Positions 25,718 through 36,823 of a stretch of DNA of 64,000 nt are shown here, piece after piece (position 1 is the stretch's first letter; the number at the start of each line of letters is the position of its first letter). Source of the DNA: Trichinella spiralis (taxonomy: Eukaryota; Nematoda; Enoplea; Trichinellida; Trichinellidae); assembly GCA_000181795.3 (NCBI GenBank), contig CM012953.1, positions 18,153,862 through 18,217,861 of the forward strand. The letters are read 5' to 3'. The translations under genes and the position numbers were made by a program. Under the pieces are notes generated by a model that worked only from the letters and a program-made list of their open reading frames with translations, did not search any database and had not been told where the DNA came from.

Positions 25718-26300
25718 GGTCGACCTCCAGAATTGGCGCTTTGTTTATTAAAGCTTGAACCCAAAAGTGCCAATATCTTTACCAGTACATAAACAATAGA
25801 CTGCTGGCACCAGTTTACCGGCCACAAAGGCAGAGATGACAAAAAGCTGTTGATACCATTCAGGTACAACTTTGAATGTACCATCCATGCCCCAAGTTTT
25901 GGTTTTCCCCAGCAGTCTAATGTTTTTACCGGTCGCAAACACCACTATGTGCCTTGATGCACTCTGCCACAGCAAAAGGTCTTCATCGGCCACCTTTGTC
26001 CTAAATGCGTCAGGGATTTGCAGGTCCTGACGATGTTCAGGCATTTTAGGAAACCGCTTTGACCGCTCGTTGTACATCGTGGACTATACCCGTTTGAAAA
26101 CTGGATAATAGCCTGATGTAGATGGCTCAGCGGAGACGGCGGAGGCTTCCTCGTCGCATTTGGCGGGGATGGATTTCGTTTCTTCCGCGCTTCACTTTTC
26201 CAAAACCGCCATTTTTCCATTCTGTACGTCAAGTGCGGATCCACCGGGCATGCTTCCATGTGAGGGGTCTGCCTGAGCACAAATGTCACATCCAGGTTCG
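25718..26300 (-). mobile_element. MULE transposon, N-terminal half
   Basis: Minus-strand translation carries a Cys/His start (GCDICAQADPSHGS), the block RSKRFPKMPEHRQDLQIPD, and the MULE catalytic-core segment WGMDGTFKVVPEWYQQLF containing the first acidic catalytic residue. VYCLCTGKDIGTFGF follows. The same order is seen in the remnant at 1.7-2.7 kb. The open stretch from about 26077 to 25748 is the best preserved; at least one stop lies upstream, so the copy is probably inactive even without the piggyBac insertion. Confidence 0.85.
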
Positions 26301-27060
26301 TGGATATTGAGCCTTTGCATCCCTTCTTGTCCTATACGTTAACAAACAAATTGTTAATGACAAGGAACACATTTGATACATTCAACACATACTTTTGCTT
26401 ACTTCCAACCCTTCCTCCGTTTACAGGAGATACGCTTTTGCCGTCTGTTCCGTCACGGGTGTTTCTTGTCTTGCTCGCACACACCCGAACAACGTTTTCC
26501 AGCTCGTTCAGATTTTACGATATCGTTTCAGTAGTCTATGCTTTCATCTTTCATCTTTCACTAATCCGAGTGCACCATTTCCATGCGAGGTACCATTTTC
26601 TTCAGCTACAGTCAAATTTCTGTCTCCTGAGAGTAGTCGATGTAATCCAAATGAAGTCACGTTCTTCGAGTTCTGACTTCGCTTACAATCGACCGTATAG
26701 TGGCCTAGTCTCAAGCAGCGAAAACAGAATCTATGCTTTTTTAGTCATGCAACCGTTCTTAGATTTCTGAATGCTTGTGTAAAAATGCGAAGAAAGTCTC
26801 AACTTGACCTGGATCCTCCTCAGTTTCCAGGATTTTGTCTTCCCACAAGCTTAGCATCTTCTTAGGAAGGAGACGTTTGCAGAGAGTCAAGATGATATCT
26901 GATGCAAACTGGATTCCAGCCGTATCTCTGTTCAATGCTCTTAGAGTTCTCACGTGAGTCACAAGCTCATCGTGCAATTCATGCAATGTCCTATAGCCGT
27001 TTGGTTCACGGAGAACTGTTCGTTGAGCGCGTCAATTCAGTGCAAGTGTTAAGGTGGATC
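26300..27060 (-). mobile_element. BEL/Pao-like LTR retroelement fossil (gag part)
   Basis: Minus-strand translation gives a gag-like helical segment (LHELHDELVTHVRTLRALNR ... LCKRLLPKKMLSLWEDKI) at about 26985-26760. After it comes a CCHC zinc knuckle of the form C-x2-C-x4-H-x4-C (CFRCLRLGHYTVDC) at about 26725-26685. This is the arrangement of BEL/Pao gag regions carrying the DUF1759-type domain. The element is broken and only gag is recognisable. It abuts the MULE on one side. Confidence 0.7.
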
Positions 27061-27349
27061 TTTTTACTTTTGTAAACAGAAACAATGCAAAAATACAACA
27101 CGCTCGTCTCAAAGTTAGCAAACCTAGCACTACTCTTCGACGCAATTTTTTCAATAACAGTTACAGTACACCTCACATGATGTTCAAGTATTAATCAGTT
27201 CATACTGTCTGTAACATATCTCTTTGCGTTACATACACTAAAATACTACCAAGGAAAATCACAAAAATAGTGCCAATAGCCATGAAAACAAGAGGAAAAT
27301 GGACAAGTAATTTAAATAATATGCTAAGATTTTGTTATGAACGTAACGA

Positions 27350-28010
27350 CACCAACCTCGTCGGTGCGACCTGTCCATGGGCTGGTGCCCAAAGGTCGCG
27401 GGTAAAGCAAGATCAATACTCGCGTACCGCCGGCCAGATCGCTCTCCTGGTTGGGGTCAGAGAGACCCCTGAAGCGACTTACGGATGACCGTTGCTCGCG
27501 AGACAATGGCTATTTACGCCATAACGCCAGCAGCGGGCCAATAAAGTACCTGGAGAAGCAGCCATCAGGACGAGAACGCCAAATGACCATCGCGAGATCA
27601 AAGAAGCCGAACTCATGACAGCTTTATCGGAAGCCGACGGTGATTTAGATCGGCGCCAGCGATAGCAAGTTCCCCCGCGGTGAGCGGGCTGCTCATTGGC
27701 GGTTCGAGCGAGCTACCCGCTTTCGGACGCCGACCTCGGGCTCTATATATAGGGCCATGAAGCGCGCCGCGAAGAAGAAGAGATGGATACCGATAGACAC
27801 CGAAGTCAGTCGAAATCGCTGTCTTTCGCGTAATCATTGAATTCTCGTGCCGTTGTTTGTTCCTGTTACATATTGACTGTCTGTTCGCTGCTGTCGACGG
27901 AGTACGTTCCTCTGATTGTCCGTTGTCGAATAAAACAAACGTGTATTCGTTGCGTATTCGATCCGCTTGCATTCTACCCACGCGACCGTCTTCATGACTG
28001 CCCACATTCG
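27350..28010 (+). mobile_element. LTR-like segment, fossil
   Basis: A GC-rich island with an LTR layout in the plus direction: a TATA box (ctctatatataggg, about 27742) with an AATAAA signal (gtcgaataaaac, about 27929) some 190 bases downstream. The flanking DNA is AT-rich. The exact ends and target duplication were not determined, so it may be a solo LTR or part of the gypsy-like fossil downstream. Confidence 0.5.
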
Positions 28011-28499
28011 GTTGGTCAAGAAGAATCTACATCATCCAGTCCACTCTCATTTGCCTGAGGAACGAACGTCTGGCAAATTGTACTTGAGCATCGCAGGCGT
28101 ACAGAACCCTCCTACGGTTCTTACAGATTTATTTATTTATGGAACACACAAGATCGTGTAAACGACGAAACAAAGGATTCTGTAGTTAACGTGATGAAAC
28201 CTAAAGATCAGTACAGTAGAGCTGATGAAGGAGAGAGAAGAAGATTGATTGATTGACGGATGTTGGGAGAAGTGACGTATTGAAACGCGTGTTACTGCAT
28301 CTTAACTTGTGTATTTGTGACTCTTAACGGATACGATCTAGTTATCGGTTGCCTTGGTTCGTATTTATCTGACCCAGAATAAAATTGTGTGACTCAGTTG
28401 TGCTTGCTATTTGCCGAACACAATGTGAAAGTAGTGTTGACGTGACATAAGTTCATTAGTCGAAATTGAACTTGACTTTGCGCCTAGACAAAGATAGTC

Positions 28500-29815
28500 A
28501 GCACCTAATATTAGACCGCCATTAATACCTGATTGTCAAAAAAGATTACCGTATGTTGTTGAGATCGTTGCAGTGTAAAGAAAAAAACGCGCCGAAACAA
28601 GCTGTCGTGGCCACGACTAGTGGAAGCGGAACGGATTAGTTACTTGACTTGCGTCTGATACCCGAGTTCGATGGATTGCCCCAACAGTCGGTGGTGGAGT
28701 GGCTGAAGAAGATGGAGATGGTGTGCAAGAAACGTGAGATGAACGATGTGCCAGCGTCATCCCGCTGAGGCTGACGGGCGGGGCCTTCGCCGTGTACCTG
28801 CAGCTGAGCGCTGACGAAAGTTCAAGCGTGGACAACGTGAAGGAAGCGTTTCTGGACGCCTTCATGACTGACTCCTTCGTGGCCTACGACCAGTTCGTTT
28901 CGAGAAAGCTGGGTCCCGACGAGTCGTCTGATGTGCTGCTGGCGGAGCTGAGGAGGCTAGCGACGCTAATTGGTGTTGTCTCTGAGAAAGCCCTGGCGTG
29001 CGCCTTCGTCGCCGGCGTGCCGCAGCACGTCCGCCAGCTCGTCAGCCCAGATCTTCCATTCGCGACCCCACTCTGAGCAGCTGGAGGCGGTATTAAACGA
29101 TCCCCGGAAGAGTTGCTAACAAGACGTTTCCGGGTCAGGTGTTTTACGAAATTCTTTGCCTGACTGCGGTACTGATGCGTCTACGCTCCGTGCGGCAACG
29201 GCATAGCGTATAGGTCATCGCAGCGAGAAAGAATTGCACGGTGGAAGAGGCGCTGTACCTATACAGCGTAACGCCACCAGACAGCCGCAACGCGTGGACA
29301 GCCCCGATGAACATTATACACACCTACCCAATCAGGACGCGGGACGTGGATCGAACGGTGACTCAGTATGGGTGAGACTACCCGGAGCGAGGTATGACAT
29401 CCGACACCACAAGGTCACTGTGATAGGCGTTGTCTCTGAGCAGGCGGTAGAGGTGGACTGGATGCCGCGACATGTCAAAGATCTTCGGCATAGAACGTCG
29501 TCCTAGTGCGCAGCAAGCGACGTCTCTGAGTAGACTGCTGTTGAAGAAGAAGAGATGATCATCCACCTTCGCCCACACGACAACGCGGATGGGGGTCAGT
29601 CTCCGGAACCGGCGCCTGAGCCCACCTCCGTCAGACCCAGGCGCTCGACGAGGTTTTGCAGGCCACCCGCGCGTCTGTGTTGTGATTAGGTCATCGGGGG
29701 GAGTGTGCCCTGAGGGGGCAGCTAATATTAGGCCGCATGTCAAAAAAGATTACCGTATGTTGCTGTGATCGTTACGGTGTAAAGAAAAAAATGCGTTGAA
29801 ATATCAGCAAGGAAC
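28500..29815 (+). mobile_element. Ty3/gypsy-type LTR retroelement fossil
   Basis: Recognisable parts, in order: a direct-repeat end block (about 28501-28590); a gag segment (VYLQLSADESSSVDNVKEAF, then FVSRKLGPDESSDVLLAELR) at about 28790-29076; the integrase C-terminal region (VWVRLPGARYDIRHHKVTV) at about 29370-29430; the polyprotein tail (PEPTSVRPRRSTRF); a G-rich polypurine-like tract (about 29694); and the second direct-repeat block (about 29719-29805). The family is inferred from these segments. It is heavily reduced and clearly dead, probably old. Confidence 0.65.
28501..29805. repeat. Pair of ~90-bp direct repeats flanking the gypsy fossil
   Basis: Blocks at about 28501-28590 and 29719-29805 share ctaatattaga/gccgc, then tgtcaaaaaagattaccgta and a common gtgtaaagaaaaaaRcgc end. 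They bracket the gag and integrase remnants. They are most simply read as parts of the two LTRs of one element, diverged since insertion. Confidence 0.7.
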
Positions 29816-29859
29816 CTGACTATCAGATCAAGTGTAGCAAGAATTATTCGGCGCGGCTG

Positions 29860-30870
29860 CTACATTTTTTGGTGTCACGAGCCGGGAACACACCGATAGA
29901 TTTCACAGACTGGACAGTCTCTGAGAAGCAGAACTCCATTGACTGAAGAAGTCGAGATTCCTGAACGACTGCCGTGTAACCCTTCAGATCGATGCTTGAG
30001 ATGGACAAGTTGCTTCATCGCGCAAGAACTCTCAGTTGCGTTGGCTGAAGTCAGCCATTAACGATCTGAAAGATGCTTTGATCTCATGATGACATGAGTA
30101 CCATGGTGGGTGACCCCTCTCGAGCGGTATAAAGCTTTGAAGACTCCGTACAACTTGATGGAAACATGTACACCCTATGTCTCCCGTGGTTGACAGACGG
30201 GACTCAACTGCCGAATAATTATCATCGAGCAGTGATGAGACTACGACAGACTGGGAGAAGCTTGATGAGAAATTCTCACAAAGCCTACCAGTACGAAAGG
30301 GGTATGAAAGAATATCTAGAAGAAGAATTTGTGGAAGAAGTGTGTTCGATACACATGGTCAGAAAGGAATAACGTGGTATCTGCCACACCATACGGTTAT
30401 CTGTGAAGAAAAACTCAGCACAAAATGCGGAATCGTATTTGACGGTTCAATAAGATAAGAAGGAACCCCCCTCACTCAACATCTGGACCCAGGACCGCCC
30501 CAACAGAAAGACCTTGTCAAAATTCTGATACGCTTCCTGAGATTCCAGATCTACGACATTTCGAATTCTTGCGAATCAGGATCGGAATGCGAAACAGGAT
30601 CGTGACATTTGCCGATTTCTCTGGAACCTTGAAGTCCAAGAAACACCTCGTGTATTTCATTTTAAACGAGTATGCTTCGGACTGACATGCTACCCATTTC
30701 TGGTGATGTGCGTGATGAAGCATCATGCCGAGAAACATCGAAATGAATTTCCTGAATTGGTGAGCGAAATCCTCGAGAACATGTACATCGATGATTTGGT
30801 GATCTCGATTGATGATTTGGGGATCGATAACAGTGATGCAATTAAGAACACTGATGAGACTCGGTGGGTT
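29860..30870 (+). mobile_element. BEL/Pao-like LTR retroelement fossil (pol part)
   Basis: Near 29872 the string tttggtgtcacgagccggga resembles the leader and primer-binding region of BEL/Pao elements. Downstream, a reverse-transcriptase N-terminal block (CLPWLTDGTQLPNNYHRAVM, then EYLEEEFVEEV) lies at about 30170-30345. A YIDD active-site-like motif (MYIDDLVIS) lies at about 30783-30810. The copy is broken and lacks most of the polyprotein. It is a separate fragment, on the opposite strand, from the gag remnant at 26.3-27.1 kb. Confidence 0.65.
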
Positions 30871-30889
30871 TGATTTGAAAAAACTGTAG

Positions 30890-31740
30890 TCGTTACTTCA
30901 TCTGTTTCAAAGATGAATCATCAGAATACCATAAGGATTACTTTATGAAAGGAAAGTACGAGGTCCTACGATCCCTCATGAATGTTTTAGCTGAAATCCA
31001 GCAAGAAAATGGATGTGAGTGCAACGGATTCGACACAGACGGTGGGAATGAATTTGTCAACAAAGAAGTTGATAGCTTTCTTACAGAGAGGAGAATTGTG
31101 CATGAAAAGAGCCCGCCTTATACTCATCAGTGTAATGGGATGGTTGAAAGGGAGAATAGAACACTCGTTGAACAGGCAACTTCAATGCTGCATGGAAGAA
31201 ATTTTTGTTCCAAGAAGTCTCTGGGCTGAAGCAGTCCATACTGCTGCCTGTCTTCTAAATCCAAGCCTGTCCAAACGGAAATTAACAACCAAAATGCCGT
31301 ATGAAAAATGGTTTGGAAAGCGTCCAACTGTTGAGCATCTGCGAGTTTTCGGCCGTGATGCATATGTACACATTCCTGATCAGCATCGAAAGAAATTCGA
31401 TCGAAAAGCCCGAAAAATCGTTTTTGTTCGCTATGGAACAAGTAATAAAATTTTCAGAATTTTTGATACCCATAAGCATCGAGTGGATGAAGTGGCAGAT
31501 GTTAAATTTAATGGGTCTCTCCAGAAGAGACTGGTGCTTATTGATGGGGAAGAAGAAAGCGGCAGCGGTGTACGAGAATATGAAGGAGATGAAAGAAGAT
31601 CCAGAAGAAAGAATAAGAGGAGAGAAGAGAAGACTTGTGTTATTGTATGGTACCTCAGGCGGAAGCATCCATACACTGAACCTGAACATCTACAGTAAAC
31701 ATTCACGAAAAGTATATAAAAATGGGGATTGAACAGTCTT
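30890..31740 (+). mobile_element. Ty1/copia LTR retroelement fossil (integrase part)
   Basis: Translation shows the copia-type integrase core: FDTDGGNEFVNKEVDSFL, then SPPYTHQCNGMVERENRTL, then AEAVHTAACLLNPSL and PYEKWFGKRPTVEHLRVFG. The linker typical of copia polyproteins follows (FVRYGTSNKIFRIFD). The fossil is broken. Sequence after about 31735 may hold the 3' end, but no LTR pair was found. Confidence 0.8.
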
Positions 31741-32524
31741 CGGGTTAGTATGCACTATTTTGCTTGATATTGGCTAGTAAACGTTTATTGTTTCTGTTCC
31801 TGTTTGTTGTGCATCAGCTTACGGAATAGCCACGGACGCGGGGCTATAACAACTTGTATTTGTATAATTGTAAAATTTGTAAGAGTAGATGGATATATAA
31901 CACCGTTCTTATCACTACTATAGAAAGTTATTTTGTTATTACTATTCTTTGTTACTTTATTTAAAAGTCCAGTTTTAAAAAACAGAAAACGAAATTACAC
32001 TAATAATCATGTACAAACTTCTAGTTACGTTAACTGCGGTTAATGGCGTGAACTTTGCTTCACATGTATCATCAATCTTAAATTTATATGTATAACTTTC
32101 AAACTGCATCGTAATTGAAAAAAATTTCTACAGTCAAATTTAGTATTTCTTTAATTCTTCACGTGTTATTTACAACAAGCAGAGTGACATTTCAATGGTT
32201 CCAAATAAAAAACATAATTTACTTTCATCTGTTGAACTGCCATTAAAACACTGCACCACAAATTGGAATAGCATAAATACATCAACATTATTCAGTAATG
32301 CATGAATCAATTCATAAAATATTAAAAAGCATAACAACAAAAATACTTATGCATAGAACAAACATTTATTGTATCATATTATACGATTATTTATTTAATA
32401 TTATAATCGTATAATAATATTATGTTTAAAAATGATGGAAATGCGTGAAATATATAACTAGTGTTGATCTGCATCAGCAATATAAGAGAAAACCATTGAA
32501 CGTCGTACGGACAAACAACAGACA
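31741..32524. other. AT-rich DNA after the transposon block
   Basis: No gene is supported. A palindromic AT stretch lies at about 32366-32421 (atcatattatacgattattt and its near inverse), probably a low-complexity hairpin. Confidence 0.5.
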
Positions 32525-32640
32525 AAAGAATGACAAAATAACTTTGTCATCTCAAGATGGAGCCTCAAATCTGAACTGACCGATCAGATTGCCCATTTGG
32601 CCCGTGAATTCTCTCAGCGGATAGCCTTCGTCTACTCGCA
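32525..32640 (-). repeat. Dispersed repeat, copy B (inverted partner of 20.56 kb)
   Basis: The reverse complement starts gcgagtagacgaagg and contains gctgagagaattcacggg, aligning with the plus strand at 20564-20690. The two copies differ at roughly one base in four to five, so they are old. They lie in opposite orientation at either edge of the 12-kb transposon block. Confidence 0.7.
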
Positions 32641-32988
32641 TTGTCTCATAAATATTATGCTTTAAAATTATTTCAAATACATAAATACGTTTGTATTAAT
32701 TTATATAACTTATTAATATCAAATGTACAAAGGAATTTAGTTTAAACAAACTGTAATGATAATCTGTTGTAAACTGAAAATAATAGTATAATAATATTTG
32801 TAAATTCTTTTCATACTACATTATGAATTTCACTTTTTGATAAGTACATGTGTAGCCAATTTAAACAGTAAAGTTACAAATAAAATAACTCAGCAAATTG
32901 AACGCCAATTTCAAAATGTATAAATTATTATTTATTTATTTAAAAATGTTTGTGGATGATGGAATAAAACCACTTTCGTTAAATAACT
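32641..32988. other. AT-rich spacer
   Basis: No ORF, RNA gene or transposon is recognised. It forms the downstream flank of the small minus-strand gene. Confidence 0.5.
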
Positions 32989-33159
32989 TTATTTGGACTC
33001 TTCATGTCCTTTAAAAGACATATATTTTTCAACATTTTCTGGCGCTATTGGACGAGCGTATTGCTTTCTTTCGTAAACAGAAAATACAATAATAGCCAAG
33101 CTGCTTGTAATAAATACGACTTGAGAAAGAACTCTATTGATCTCTGAAAGCGTTACCAT
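32989..33159 (-). CDS. 56-aa single-pass membrane microprotein
   Basis: The protein starts MVTLSEINRVLSQ, has one hydrophobic segment at residues 14-28 (VVFITSSLAIIVFSV), then a basic YERKQYARP stretch and a polar C-terminus ending GHEESK. A 5'UTR intron supports a real transcript: on the minus strand the donor GGTAAGTT (intron starts 33250) and acceptor tttcag (ends 33194) bound a 57-base intron, about 35 bases before the ATG. An AATAAA overlaps the stop region. Size and topology resemble small mitochondrial inner-membrane or assembly factors, but I cannot name a family. It is divergently arranged to MRPL27 about 0.8 kb away. Confidence 0.6.
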   Translation of the reverse strand: MVTLSEINRVLSQVVFITSSLAIIVFSVYERKQYARPIAPENVEKYMSFKGHEESK

Positions 33160-33193
33160 CTCAAACAAATCGTTTCAACTAGTTGAAAACTGC

Positions 33194-33250
33194 CTGAAAT
33201 AAGTTTACAAGGAAATAAAATCAATTTCTTTAATTTATAATTTAACTTAC
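33194..33250 (-). other. 5'UTR intron of the 56-aa gene
   Basis: 57-base intron with a consensus donor (GTAAGT) and a tttcAG acceptor, matching the short introns of clathrin in this window. Confidence 0.6.
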
Positions 33251-33251
33251 C

Positions 33252-33987
33252 AAATCCTTACAATAATTTTCCAATTTTATGTACAACTGCTTGGAATTAT
33301 AAAATATTATTTCCAAATTATCAGAATTATAGATCATATTCGAATAAAACAATACTGAAAAGAACTGCAGCACAAATTAATCAGTCTATTCTTACTATAA
33401 TCCGTTTTCATTGCGATTCTCACGTTTAAATATGCTTTTCTTCACATCTTTATGCTACTTATTGCTTAAGAATTAAAGTGTTTACTTTTCTGTATTGGTA
33501 TGAATTACGAGAAAAATTTTAAATAAATGAAGTGTTCAGCAATTTTCCATTTAGCAAACTAAATAGACTTTATTTATATCTACAGGTTTCAATATTATTA
33601 TATGCAATTATGCAAGCTATTATTTTTTAAATTGTAAATTAACTATAAAAATAGTTGACTCTATGTAAATTTATTTTTCTTCTTTATTTTCGTTTACTGT
33701 ATTTTCGTGTTAATGAATTGTACTATGGGTTATTTTTTTTGAAACTTTTTAGGATTGGTTGGAATTTTTTGCATTTTGCTTAATTTACATTTTCATCACT
33801 TTACAAGTTACAGATACATTTTGCAGATGTTTTTTTTAATACTCATAATATGTTAACGTGCGTAACGTAACATTAGAATATTCCATCGGTATGAAAATTA
33901 TTTAATCTTATTTTTATTGTTTTAGTGGTTGTTATAATTATTTTTTAATTCTTCTCTTTTGTTGCTTTAAGTGTGCTTAATTTGAAA
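33252..33987. promoter_or_regulatory. Divergent intergenic region (56-aa gene / MRPL27)
   Basis: AT-rich DNA between two divergently transcribed genes, so it should hold both promoters. No specific motif can be assigned. Confidence 0.35.
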
Positions 33988-34476
33988 ATGTTGCTCACAT
34001 CATCGATACTACGATTTTTGAGTGGAAGTATGATATCTTATTGTTTGTTGTTTTAACTACTATACAATATTAAATTTAAGAGTATCACATTAGTGTTCGT
34101 TTTTTGTATAAGAAGCGTTTCTTTCGTGGTATCTATTTAACTGATGGAATGATAGCTCGGAAAGGTGATGTTTTGGTTCGTATGTTTAACATGGATTATT
34201 TTCCTGGCATGAATGTAAGCAAATGAAAGTTATTAATAAAAGTTAAATTATTTTTATGTTAAGGTATCCTACAAGCAAGAGATGCATGACAAAGTATTGC
34301 GTGCGATGTGCGATGGAACCGTTTTGATATCAACGGAAAATGTAGAAGCTGACTTCCAGTATTTTGGTATAGAAAATACCTACAAATGGAGACATGAAGT
34401 ACCATTACATAAGCTAACTTTTAACGTTATTCCATTTCCAGAATCGAATCGATTTCTTTTGGTTGAAGAAGTGTAA
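33988..34476 (+). CDS. MRPL27: Mitochondrial ribosomal protein bL27m
   Basis: Exons 33988-34027, 34081-34214 and 34264-34476 join in phase to 129 codons (128 aa). The N-terminus MLLTSSILRFLSGKYHISVR is basic and hydroxylated like a mitochondrial presequence. The bL27 core follows: DGMIARKGDVLVRMF, then DYFPGMNVSYKQEM, aligning with the family pattern G-x-I-x-x-R-Q and FHPG-x-NV. The C-terminal extension (KLTFNVIPFPESNRFLLVEEV in part) matches the animal mitochondrial form. bL27 sits near the peptidyl-transferase centre of the large subunit. The protein is somewhat shorter than human MRPL27 (148 aa). AATAAA lies at 34528-34533. Exon 3 recurs at 45938. Confidence 0.85.
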
Positions 34477-35914
34477 TCATTTTTCATTGTTTCTGATAAA
34501 ATCATTTTACATTGCCTTATTGTTTTGAATAAATTTTACATTATATTGTACATATAAGAAAAATAATTTGATAATGAAATATTAAAGCTGCTACAGTAAT
34601 TATAGAAGTAAATATATGAGTAAATATGTGTTTGTTAAAGCAAACCACGAATTGAAAGTGACAGATTATACGAAATTTTTCCATTGTAGAATAAAATATA
34701 TACAAAAGAATGTATGTAGTAAGTATAAAAATAGTTCATGGGCAAAGTTTATGCTATAACATAAATGTTGCATAATTGTAACTTTGTTTTCAATCTTTTT
34801 ATCAACTCTGCAGTAATTTATATTGTGGATTTAATTAAAAATTATGAAACTGCTGATATGTGAAATTTTCTGTTGCTTCCTTTGGTTTACACGCTAAACC
34901 ATAACGAATATAATGAATAATCTAACTATTGTATGTATTGATTCTTATTCATGATATTTGTCACGTTGGTCTGATATTGTTATGTGGTTGTTTATTTAGT
35001 TAAAACTTATTTTTTTAATGTTAAGGTGTATTTAATAATTGATTTTTGTATCCACTACGTTTATGCTGAGAAGCAACGACGGGTTGAGCAATATATGGAT
35101 GAATGTATGGGCAGTTCTTTATGACCTTATCATACTTAACGCTTGAGCCGCGTATTTAAGCCGCCTTCCAAGTTGTTTTGTATTATATATTGTAGTTTTT
35201 GTCTGTCTCTTCTCTCTTTTTTCTGTTTGATACGGTTCTTTGTCGCGTTTTATTGTTATCCTTGATATTGTGCAGCAATATTAGTAGTATTATATCTAAC
35301 CGCAGGCTGTATGAGCAAGCGAACACGTAACAGTTGTTTCATTGATTATTTGTATCCTTCATAATGTTGCTTGCTGTATGATTGTATGCTTGATAAAGTG
35401 AAGTACTAATTTCAATAAAAATTTAAAATTATTAAAAATTACACTTAAAGTTATGGTAATTGTATTGGAAATATTTTATCCGGTGAAGGTTTCAGTGCTG
35501 CAGCAATTACAAAATATTAGCTCATGGAGTATTTGAAATTATCAGCTAACCATATCCTAACTCATGGAGGCGAAAAAAACATTTGCATGTAATCGAATCA
35601 TTCTAAAACTATTTTCAACTAATTAGCGAAAGAAGCCATGCAAAAATGCATGCTCATTCTAGAACAGAATGTGTGATCTGTTGCTAACTGAATATTATGA
35701 CTGTTGTTCATTTGCTGCTGGCTAAAGTAGTTTAAAATTGAATAAGTTTAAGCAAAAACTTTAAAACTAAAACAATAATATTTTAATATACTTTAAAAGT
35801 TTTACATTAAATTGCTAAATTTAAACAAAACATTATGGATAAGCTCAACAAGAAACAGAATAAGGTTAGTATTCTCTGCTTGCTTGACGTAGCAAGTGTT
35901 GTGCATATTGAGCA
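34477..35914. other. Intergenic region MRPL27 to UBASH3-like
   Basis: Contains the MRPL27 3'UTR and the upstream region of the phosphatase gene. A short upstream ORF begins at 35834 (MDKLNKKQNK), ending in a potential splice donor (AAGgttagt). Both are present in copy 2, but no confident exon follows. Confidence 0.45.
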
Positions 35915-36823
35915 ATGGCAAATGAACCACAACCGTTAAACGCTTTGCCAGAAGGACAAAGTGAGGTAAAAGGAGACAAGGTACAAGAGAACAAAGAAAC
36001 AGTAGAATTGTCTGGGAGAAGAATTTTTTTAGTCCGCCATGGAGAACGAATGGATCGCGTTTTTCCAGGTTGGTTGCGTCTTGGTTTCACAGATTTAGGA
36101 GAGTATAGACCATATGATTTGAATATGCCATTAAGAGCAGTAAAACGAGAAAATGGATGGAAAGATTTTTACAATGATCCACCGATTACTGAAATTGGTT
36201 ATGCGACATCACAAATGATTGGACGAGGTATGAAACTGAGTGGAATTGGATTTGACATGGTCTACTGTAGTCCAGCTTTGCGTAGCATTCAAAGTGCCCA
36301 TGGAATATTGAAGTCGTTTGCTGGTTCAAATACAAAAATTTGCATCGAAGCAGGTCTGTTTGAATACTTGGGTTGGTATGAAAATGCAAATTTGAATTTT
36401 CTTAATACTGATCAGTTGGTCAGTGAAGGATATGAAATACAACCAAATTACATTCCATACATGATGGCGCAAACATTGAAAGATAAGTTTCATAGTGAAA
36501 CTATTGAAGAATATTACAAACGAGTCAATACGGTGGTTAACTACATTGTGAGTTTGCATGGAAAAACAAAGTGCAATTTGTTGTTCGTCGTTCATGCACC
36601 AACAATTGATGCCATTGGTCGAAGTTTGATGAAAAAATCTGCTACTAATTTGTCCAATTATGAACTTAGCAAAATGGGTATTCATTATCCATATGCTTCC
36701 GTTGTCGGCTTAGAAGAAATAAAAGCAAATGGAGAATGGCAGTTAATGCCAAATATATTGCCACCAATTTCATGTTTAGATTTTAGTAACCGCGTAAATT
36801 TGAATTATTTTACTCGTCCATAA
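35915..36823 (+). CDS. UBASH3: TULA/UBASH3-like histidine phosphatase (copy 1)
   Basis: A single-exon 302-aa protein of the histidine phosphatase (phosphoglycerate-mutase-like) superfamily, closest to the C-terminal phosphatase domain of STS-1/TULA proteins. These dephosphorylate phosphotyrosine proteins and recycle receptors. Visible catalytic features are R41-H42 in FLVRHGERMD, R123 in YCSPALRSIQ, the acidic E149 region (GLFEYLGWYE) and H227 in VVHAPTIDAIGR. The last replaces the usual SHG with HA. The family blocks GWKDFYNDPPIT and YEYYKRV-like segments are present. It lacks UBA, SH3 and 2H-phosphoesterase domains, as do other single-domain invertebrate relatives. The region before residue 35 is polar and poorly conserved. 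AATAAA is at 36939-36944. Confidence 0.93.
   Translation: MANEPQPLNALPEGQSEVKGDKVQENKETVELSGRRIFLVRHGERMDRVFPGWLRLGFTDLGEYRPYDLNMPLRAVKRENGWKDFYNDPPITEIGYATSQMIGRGMKLSGIGFDMVYCSPALRSIQSAHGILKSFAGSNTKICIEAGLFEYLGWYENANLNFLNTDQLVSEGYEIQPNYIPYMMAQTLKDKFHSETIEEYYKRVNTVVNYIVSLHGKTKCNLLFVVHAPTIDAIGRSLMKKSATNLSNYELSKMGIHYPYASVVGLEEIKANGEWQLMPNILPPISCLDFSNRVNLNYFTRP

Noticed and set aside
26300-26770. 156-codon plus-strand frame
   Set aside because: It is antisense to the recognisable gag and zinc-knuckle coding of an LTR fossil.
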